Part shown: positions 1 to 4,158 of the stretch, one piece after another
How positions within the stretch are numbered: the stretch's first letter is position 1
How the letters are laid out: each line of letters begins with the position of its first letter
NCBI GenBank assembly: GCA_028288385.1
Contig: JAQBNX010000634.1
Coordinates: 1 to 5,463, forward strand
DNA length: 5,463 nt
Source: Spirosoma sp.
Lineage (GTDB): Bacteria; Bacteroidota; Bacteroidia; Cytophagales; Spirosomataceae
Direction of reading: 5' to 3'
Program-made: the position numbers and the translations under genes
Notes under the pieces: generated by a model
Databases searched by the model: none
What the model was told of the DNA's origin: nothing
The model's input: the letters and a program-made list of their open reading frames with translations, nothing else

Positions 1-1
1 G

Positions 2-133
2 CAGTTTGCGCAGGAAAACAAAATTTTCCGGCAGGAAACCCTCACCGACATTGCCAACATCAAAACGGCGATGAACTACTACAATCCCTTTGCCAACGTA
101 ACCGAAGAGGCTGCGCTGTTGCCGGCAGGTTAA
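2..133 (+). CDS. C-terminal fragment of an unrecognised protein (5' end outside window)
   Basis: An open frame enters from the left edge and ends at the TAA at 131-133. The 43 visible residues start QFAQENKIFRQ and end EEAALLPAG. The frame has no stop from base 2 and codon use matches the downstream genes, so it is probably the real tail of a gene. The segment looks helical and polar (TDIANIKTAMNYYNPF), with no membrane segment and no catalytic motif that I recognise. It is followed 80 bp later by a nuclease gene in the same direction, so co-transcription is possible, but the gap contains a strong inverted repeat. I cannot name the family. A recombination partner of the nuclease, such as a RecT-like annealing protein, would be attractive, but these residues neither show nor exclude it. 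Confidence 0.65.
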   Translation, partial: QFAQENKIFRQETLTDIANIKTAMNYYNPFANVTEEAALLPAG

Positions 134-136
134 GTT

Positions 137-190
137 TAAGTGCTGAGTTTTTATGTAAGTGCGTGTTTTCTACCGGATACACGCACTTAC
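137..190. promoter_or_regulatory. Three-copy TAAGTGC heptamer with perfect 12-bp inverted repeat
   Basis: GTAAGTGCGTGT at 155-166 is perfectly complementary to ACACGCACTTAC at 179-190, leaving a 12-nt loop (167-178). The core heptamer TAAGTGC also occurs as a direct copy at 137-143, 19 bp before the copy at 156-162, and is inverted at 183-189. The array lies between the upstream stop (133) and the nuclease ATG (214). No T-run follows the right arm, so a standard intrinsic terminator is unlikely. An operator for a dimeric regulator, or a hairpin in the nuclease leader, fits better. A perfect 12-bp repeat at this spacing is not expected by chance in 5.5 kb. The binding factor is unknown. Confidence 0.5.
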
Positions 191-213
191 GCTACATCTT
201 ACTACTCAACAGA

Positions 214-999
214 ATGACGGCTCCGTCTTATTTCAGCCTAACCCAACCCTTAGTTGCTGGTGATGAGTACCGTTCCATAACGCGCGTGTCAAATTCAGAC
301 CTGACGCGACTAAAAGAGGAACATTTAGGCTATGGCCCCGGCAGCGCTCCAGCCCGATTCAATATGGACAAGGCAAAGGTTTTTGGGCGGACGTTTCACC
401 AGCACCTGCTCGAACCCGAAACTATCGGTACAGTCATGCAGCAACTGCTGCCAGACCTGACGTCTGTGCTGGATATAAGCTCACCAGAGCAGGCCAGCAA
501 GTTAAACACGTTGATGAAAACCATCCGGCAGGACACGTTCTGCCGGCGTTATCTGCGGTTGTCCGAGCGAGAACGTATCGTGCTTTCGACCGACCCTGCG
601 ACGGGGGTGGCCTGCAAAGCCCGACTGGATATGGTGTACACCAGTCCCAAACGACGTAATGCCCTGATCATTGACGTGAAAACTACGTCAGCCCGAACGC
701 AGGCTCAGTTCCTAGAATCGTGCTATACGTATGACTACGACCGGCAGGCCGCTTTCTACCTGGACAGCCTGCGCCACGCCGATCAGCATGAATGGGCTAT
801 GACCCGGCAGTTCCGGTTTGTATTCATTGGCGTTATGAAGCAGCGACCCCACCGGCTATTTGCCGTTGATGCGACGTCGATTCCTAATTTCATTGAGTAC
901 GGCCGCAAAAAATACCGGTTCTGGCTCCGCAAATGGCGCGAAGAACAGGCAGGAGATGTTTCTAAACAAACTCCCCTGGCCTGGCCAATTAGTGCCTAA
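214..999 (+). CDS. PD-(D/E)XK nuclease, exodeoxyribonuclease VIII-like (DUF3799-type)
   Basis: This 261-residue protein is probably a metal-dependent DNA exonuclease of the RecE/exodeoxyribonuclease VIII-like branch of the PD-(D/E)XK superfamily. Members resect double-stranded DNA and often work with a single-strand annealing protein. The visible motifs are in the expected order. An N-terminal segment VSNSDLTRLKE is followed by GRTFHQHLLEPE with His62, matching the family 'G.a.H.l.LeP' block. Glu120 is a possible upstream acidic residue. KARLD carries Asp139, IIDVKTT carries Asp154 and Lys156 (the D-x-K catalytic pair), and YDYDRQAAFYLD carries Gln178 and Tyr182 (the Q-xxx-Y block). The catalytic set looks intact. 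The frame is open back to a GTG at 163, but that codon sits inside the left arm of the 155-190 hairpin and would add 17 residues unlike the family, so I chose ATG 214. The family is common in phages and prophages, yet no other phage gene is visible. The family call is from motif recognition only. Confidence 0.8.
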   Translation: MTAPSYFSLTQPLVAGDEYRSITRVSNSDLTRLKEEHLGYGPGSAPARFNMDKAKVFGRTFHQHLLEPETIGTVMQQLLPDLTSVLDISSPEQASKLNTLMKTIRQDTFCRRYLRLSERERIVLSTDPATGVACKARLDMVYTSPKRRNALIIDVKTTSARTQAQFLESCYTYDYDRQAAFYLDSLRHADQHEWAMTRQFRFVFIGVMKQRPHRLFAVDATSIPNFIEYGRKKYRFWLRKWREEQAGDVSKQTPLAWPISA

Positions 1000-1009
1000 C
1001 AATGCGTGC

Positions 1010-1052
1010 ATTTTAAGCTCCTCAAACTGTATTAGCGGGAGTAGCTTAGAAT
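1010..1052. repeat. Imperfect inverted repeat between nuclease and acidic-protein genes
   Basis: TAAGCTcCTC at 1014-1023 pairs with GAGtAGCTTA at 1039-1048, with one mismatch (1020 with 1042). The pairing extends outward through one G-T wobble to A1010-T1052, giving about 13 pairs around a 15-nt loop. It sits in the 90-bp gap after the nuclease stop. No T-run follows on either strand, so I do not call it a terminator. It could be an RNA processing or stability hairpin, or an operator for the next gene. Chance is not excluded. Confidence 0.3.
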
Positions 1053-1089
1053 ACAAATTCCGGTGGGGAACCGCATAAACTTAACGACG

Positions 1090-1437
1090 ATGAACGCTTC
1101 CATTATAACCCTAACACCCGACCAGCTTCACTTCGACTGGGGGACCGACGGGCTCGTGCTTTGGATTGAAGAATTAGACGGGGCTGGTAGCCTGGCCAGT
1201 CAGATGAATGAGGTGATGGACAGGATTGCCTTTGCGATTGAACTGCAAACCGGCTGGGACTACCGCACCGACGGGGCTACGCTGCACCCGCTCTATGGCT
1301 ATCGGCTGTTGCTGCGAGATGGGTCGGGCTTGTGGAATGCTGTTCAGACCGACGAGACTGGCCATTTCACTAGTTTAACACCCCTTCAGGAAATGGATTA
1401 TGAGATTGCCTACGATAAGGTGATGTGGATGGATTGA
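1090..1437 (+). CDS. Small acidic hypothetical protein
   Basis: I do not recognise this 115-residue protein. It is strongly acidic, with about 19 Asp/Glu against 5 Lys/Arg, and contains five Trp. It has no signal peptide, membrane segment or cysteine, so it should be a compact soluble cytoplasmic protein. Visible stretches include FDWGTDGLVLWIEELDG near the start, LHPLYGYRLLLRDGSGLW in the middle and EMDYEIAYDKVMWMD at the end. The frame is open to a GTG at 1063, but ATG 1090 is preferred because the nine extra residues (MGNRINLTT) look like leader sequence and the ATG gives a normal start. It follows the nuclease by 90 bp in the same direction and ends 27 bp before a strong terminator, so the two genes may share a transcript. 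A role as an inhibitor or DNA mimic acting with the nuclease is only a guess from charge and position. Confidence 0.7.
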   Translation: MNASIITLTPDQLHFDWGTDGLVLWIEELDGAGSLASQMNEVMDRIAFAIELQTGWDYRTDGATLHPLYGYRLLLRDGSGLWNAVQTDETGHFTSLTPLQEMDYEIAYDKVMWMD

Positions 1438-1464
1438 TATAAGTGATAGTCTGCATGCATATTG

Positions 1465-1504
1465 AAGATGCCGAACCCAGAAATAGGTTCGGCATCTTTG
1501 TTTT
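1465..1504 (+). terminator. Intrinsic terminator after the acidic-protein gene
   Basis: AAGATGCCGAACC at 1465-1477 pairs perfectly over 13 bp with GGTTCGGCATCTT at 1486-1498. The loop is 8 nt (1478-1485), and the T-rich tail TTTGTTTT ends at 1504. It lies 27 bp after the stop of the acidic-protein gene and 61 bp before the ATG of the secreted repeat protein, so it separates two transcription units. The A-run partner on the left is too short for efficient use in the opposite direction. Confidence 0.9.
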
Positions 1505-1512
1505 CGGGGCAG

Positions 1513-1548
1513 GCAACCTTTTGGGGTCGGGTTGCATCTTTAGGCAAC
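1513..1548 (+). promoter_or_regulatory. Alternative short hairpins in the leader of the secreted repeat-protein gene
   Basis: GCAACC at 1513-1518 can pair with GGTTGC at 1530-1535, while the same GTTGC (1531-1535) can instead pair with GCAAC at 1544-1548. The two hairpins exclude each other and lie directly upstream of the ATG at 1566. The stems are only 5-6 bp, so this is a weak signal. No convincing TAnnTTTG promoter element was found nearby; CATCTTTG at 1493-1500 is one base off but lies inside the terminator. Confidence 0.2.
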
Positions 1549-1565
1549 AACTCCAGCAATTCATT

Positions 1566-2345
1566 ATGAAAACTTTGGTTACTAGCTTATTACTGACATT
1601 TATCGCCGTAGTGCCCACACTGGCTCAAAAAACCATTAATGCCAGCGACATTATCAACCGGATCAACCGAAACGAGTCCATCTCCTACCAGAACGTAACG
1701 ATCACTGGTGACCTCGACCTGACTAGTCTGGCCAACCGGCGGGAGGTTCGCGAAGGAAGTTGGACGGGCAATTCTGAGCAATTCCTGAGCGTCGTAAACG
1801 TACCGCTGTCGTTTAGGAACTGTGTATTCACTGGCAACGTACTGGCTTACCGGAATGAGCAGCAGGAAGAACGACGACTGCTCAAAACCGATAACAAGGT
1901 TTATAATACTGACTTTACCGAAACGGTAACCCTGGAAAACTGCACGTTTGAAAAAGATGCGGCTTTCAAATATTCCACGTTCCGGCAGCGGGCCATTTTT
2001 ACCGGAAACACCTTCCAAAAGGATGCCGTGTTCAAATACACGAAATTTGGTAGCGCTGCCGACTTTAGTAAGTCAACATTTCAGGCTTATGCCGATTTCA
2101 AGTATACTCATTTCAACGAGTCATCGGCCTTTGACAACGTAACATTTGAACGATACGCCGATTTCAAGTACACTAAGTTTGATGAACGTACCGATTTTGG
2201 TCAGGCCCGCTTTTCAAACATCGCCGATTTTAAGTACACCCACTTTCCGCGCGGCACCCGTTTCGATAATGTCCGTTTTGATGGCTCAACCGATTTTAAA
2301 TACACCACCCTCGACGGCCGTAAGTTTTCTCCGAAGGACAAGTAA
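1566..2345 (+). CDS. Secreted pentapeptide-type repeat protein with 22-residue F-rich units
   Basis: This 259-residue protein probably forms a right-handed quadrilateral beta-helix outside the cytoplasm. Residues 1-20 are a clear signal peptide (MKTLVTSLLLTFIAVVPTLA, cleavage before Gln21). The N-terminal domain contains DIINRINRNESISYQNVTITGDLDLTSLA, typical of Bacteroidota pentapeptide-repeat proteins. Residues 132-241 are five exact 22-residue units, with a partial sixth at 242-249. Each unit places large hydrophobics, almost all Phe, at spacings of 5, 6, 5 and 6 and opens with F-K-Y-[ST]-x-F; the same 5/6 spacing begins earlier, around residue 123. This resembles the F-rich Pentapeptide_3 type of repeat. 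The frame is open to 1443, but that extension would translate through the terminator at 1465-1504, so ATG 1566, directly before the signal peptide, is the start. The ligand is unknown; the strictly repeated exposed Lys-Tyr suggests a regular binding face. It appears to be transcribed alone. Confidence 0.85.
   Translation: MKTLVTSLLLTFIAVVPTLAQKTINASDIINRINRNESISYQNVTITGDLDLTSLANRREVREGSWTGNSEQFLSVVNVPLSFRNCVFTGNVLAYRNEQQEERRLLKTDNKVYNTDFTETVTLENCTFEKDAAFKYSTFRQRAIFTGNTFQKDAVFKYTKFGSAADFSKSTFQAYADFKYTHFNESSAFDNVTFERYADFKYTKFDERTDFGQARFSNIADFKYTHFPRGTRFDNVRFDGSTDFKYTTLDGRKFSPKDK
1959..2312 (+). repeat. Five in-frame 66-bp tandem repeats plus a partial sixth
   Basis: Units begin at 1959, 2025, 2091, 2157 and 2223, with a partial unit at 2289-2312, all within the secreted repeat-protein gene. 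Each encodes 22 residues beginning [AT]-[ADV]-F-K-Y. The opening codons differ mainly at third positions (TTC/TTT, AAG/AAA, TAT/TAC, ACT/ACC), while the second half of each unit varies in protein sequence. Conserved residues with drifting codons point to an old duplication held by selection rather than a recent expansion. Confidence 0.85.
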
Positions 2346-2385
2346 CGGGCCTGGTTGTGGAGTCCATTAGTCTTCATCTGATGTT

Positions 2386-2397
2386 TTGACGGGTCAA
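2386..2397. promoter_or_regulatory. Short palindrome TTGAC-GG-GTCAA upstream of the DUF748 gene
   Basis: Five-base perfect arms flank a 2-bp centre, 44 bp before the GTG start at 2442. A near-match to the Bacteroidota -7 element, TACCTTAG at 2399-2406, follows directly (consensus TAnnTTTG, one mismatch), which would place the palindrome over the upstream part of a promoter. About five such 5+2+5 palindromes are expected by chance in a window this size, so the call rests on position alone. Confidence 0.2.
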
Positions 2398-2441
2398 TTA
2401 CCTTAGCTTAGCCAACCCCTACCGGTCTTTTTACGTTATCA

Positions 2442-3650
2442 GTGCGATACACCAATGCACTCAATGCTTTGAAACGCACGACAAAAATTTTGATAGCGCT
2501 GGTTGTGCTGCTGGTTATTGCCCGGCTGCTGCTACCCTATTTTGTGCTTCGCTACGTGAACAGAACGCTGGCCGATATGAGCGGCTATACCGGCCACGTC
2601 GAAGATATTGACATTCAGTTGATACGTGGAGCCTATCAGATCGATGATTTGCGCATCCGCAAAGTCAAGGGCAACATTAAAAAGCCGTTTCTGTACATAC
2701 CCAAAACCGACCTCTCTGTCGAGTGGAAATCGCTGTTCAAGGGCAAACTGGTTAGCGAGGTAGAAACCTACCAGCCTGAACTCAACTTCGCCTTCAGCGA
2801 CGACAAAACATCCAGCCAAACAGGTACGGAGGTGGACTGGACAGAATACCTGAAGAAACTCCTGCCCATTAATATCAACCGATTCTCGGTTATCAATGGC
2901 AAGGTTAATTTAACCAGTTTGGTTACCCAGCCCCGTGCCGATTTGTCGCTGCAACGTTTCAACGCAGAAATTCGCAACATCCGCAACGTAGAAGACCAGG
3001 CCAAAAAACTACCCTCACCCGTTGTGGCGTCGGGCGACGTACCGGGCTATGGTGGCAGAATGGATTTTTCGGCCAACATGAATTTGCTGAAAGAGTTACC
3101 CGATTTCGACTACAACCTCCGCTTTACGGATGTACAGTTGGTGAAACTCAATCCGCTCGCCCGTGAGTATGCCAACATCGACTTTGAGCGCGGCACAATG
3201 AGCGTATACAGCGAAATGGCTATGCTCAATGGCAAATTGAACGGCTATCTTAAGCCCCTGACGAAGGAGATGAAAATCTTCAAAATCAACGAACACGAAG
3301 GCCGTTCGGTGGGTAAATTCTTTACTGAGTTGCTGGCCCAGGTAGGGACGGCAGTACTAAAAAATCAGAAAAAAGATCAGGTTGCCACCCGCATTCCGCT
3401 CAGTGGTACGGTTGAGAATGTTGAAACGGCCTTTTGGCCCACTCTGTTTGGTGTGCTACGCAATGCCTACATTGAAGCCTTTCGGGGCGAATTTGACAAT
3501 AACATTACGTTACAGGACGCCGTAAAAAACTTTAAAGACGACTATAAGGCCAAACGGGCCGAACGAAAATCGGAACGGCAGGAGAAGCGGGAAGAACGAA
3601 AGAAAGCGCGTAAAGCGAAACGGGAAGCCCGCAAACAGGAAAGAGCCTGA
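2442..3650 (+). CDS. DUF748 (AsmA-like) membrane-anchored protein with polybasic C-terminal tail
   Basis: This 402-residue protein has one N-terminal membrane anchor at about residues 15-36 (KILIALVVLLVIARLLLPYF), followed by a periplasmic region with the DUF748 pattern. Recognisable blocks are RYVNRTLADMSGYTGHVEDI, IRGAYQIDDLRIRKVKG, SVEWKSLFKGKLVSEVETYQPELNF and a later FDYNLRFTDVQLVKLNPLAREY. DUF748 belongs to the AsmA/TamB-like group of envelope proteins, which are linked to lipid or outer-membrane homeostasis; the exact function is unknown. Residues 369-402 form an unusual tail of alternating Lys/Arg and Glu (about 18 basic, 7 acidic) that should be one long charged helix. The start is the GTG at 2442: an in-frame TAG at 2409 limits extension and there is no ATG between it and the membrane segment. 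The gene stands 96 bp after the secreted repeat protein and converges on the minus-strand gene 35 bp downstream. Confidence 0.85.
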   Translation: MRYTNALNALKRTTKILIALVVLLVIARLLLPYFVLRYVNRTLADMSGYTGHVEDIDIQLIRGAYQIDDLRIRKVKGNIKKPFLYIPKTDLSVEWKSLFKGKLVSEVETYQPELNFAFSDDKTSSQTGTEVDWTEYLKKLLPININRFSVINGKVNLTSLVTQPRADLSLQRFNAEIRNIRNVEDQAKKLPSPVVASGDVPGYGGRMDFSANMNLLKELPDFDYNLRFTDVQLVKLNPLAREYANIDFERGTMSVYSEMAMLNGKLNGYLKPLTKEMKIFKINEHEGRSVGKFFTELLAQVGTAVLKNQKKDQVATRIPLSGTVENVETAFWPTLFGVLRNAYIEAFRGEFDNNITLQDAVKNFKDDYKAKRAERKSERQEKREERKKARKAKREARKQERA

Positions 3651-3685
3651 GCCCGCATTGGTTATATAGCCTGCAAACAATCGAG

Positions 3686-3967
3686 CTACCGTACCGTATC
3701 AACTTTAGTAGCCCCACCCCGGCGTAATGAGTCAGGACGCAGCCGCCGTTGCTGGCGGTTTTTGGGTAACGTAGTATCCAGGCCCCGTTCCATCTCCATA
3801 CGCTGGCGCCGGCCCGGTTTTTTGATTGCTGGTTTTGGCTGATTCGCTGACGGAGTTACGTCCGTTGATGTGGACTGTTGAATAGCGGGTGACTGACCAG
3901 ACTGAGCCAGGCAGCCGACTGCCAGTCCGGCGCTCAGCAGGGTTGTGAGAAATAGGCTGCGTTTCAT
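3686..3967 (-). CDS. Small exported Arg/Gln/Pro-rich hypothetical protein
   Basis: This 93-residue protein has a good signal peptide, MKRSLFLTTLLSAGLAVGCLA, with likely type I cleavage after CLA, before QSGQ. The cysteine in AVGC could instead be a loose lipobox, so a lipoprotein is possible. The mature part is low-complexity and probably disordered: first Gln/Ser/Thr/Pro-rich (QSPAIQQSTSTDVTPSANQP), then strongly basic (KKPGRRQRMEMERG, NRQQRRLRPDSLRRGG). The frame continues upstream to an ATG at 4009, but the 14 added residues would bury the signal peptide, so the ATG complement at 3967-3965 is the start. It is divergent from the MBOAT gene and convergent with the DUF748 gene. I do not recognise a family. 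The signal peptide gives fair confidence that it is real, and no + strand ORF competes for this stretch. Confidence 0.65.
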   Translation of the reverse strand: MKRSLFLTTLLSAGLAVGCLAQSGQSPAIQQSTSTDVTPSANQPKPAIKKPGRRQRMEMERGLDTTLPKNRQQRRLRPDSLRRGGATKVDTVR

Positions 3968-4101
3968 ACCGTTAGTTAGCTTATATGGGTAGTTAACCGT
4001 TGCCATCACGTAAGGTTATGGTAAAACCTTCAGGGTGTATCAAAAACCCGTTATACGGATCTCGGATGGTTCTGCCTACCGACTGGTTATGAATAACTGA
4101 A

Positions 4102-4133
4102 TTTGGTTCAAACTAATTTAAGCGAGTACTTTG
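4102..4133 (+). promoter_or_regulatory. Weak candidate promoter for the MBOAT gene
   Basis: TTTG at 4102-4105 and TACTTTG at 4127-4133 resemble the Bacteroidota primary sigma elements (TTTG near -33, TAnnTTTG near -7), but the downstream element is one base short and the spacing is a few bases too long. It would give a leader of about 20 nt before the ATG at 4159. The rest of the divergent gap (3968-4158) holds only small inverted repeats, AAGGTT/AACCTT (4012-4030) and GTTAT-GA-ATAAC (4086-4097). No clear promoter was found for the minus-strand gene. Confidence 0.25.
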
Positions 4134-4158
4134 TGGTTGCTCACCTTTATTCTGAGTA

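Noticed and set aside
1001..1012. AATGC-GT-GCATT palindrome followed by TTTT as a terminator of the nuclease gene
   Set aside because: The loop is only 2 nt and the stem 5 bp. Several 5+2+5 palindromes are expected by chance in a window of this size.
1443..1565. N-terminal extension of the secreted repeat protein
   Set aside because: It would be read through the strong terminator at 1465-1504 and would place 41 residues ahead of a textbook signal peptide beginning at 1566.
1590..2018. 142-codon minus-strand ORF opposite the secreted repeat protein
   Set aside because: It is fully antisense to a gene with a signal peptide and clear repeat structure, has no recognisable motif, and its composition follows from the opposite strand.
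1959..2312. CRISPR-like array, because of the regular 66-bp period
   Set aside because: The period is an exact multiple of three, stays in frame, differs mainly at synonymous sites and encodes a protein repeat; there are no unique spacers between identical repeats.
3660..3671. Near-palindrome GGTTATATAGCC between the convergent genes as a bidirectional terminator
   Set aside because: It needs wobble pairs, has no room for a loop and no T-run, so no terminator is called there.
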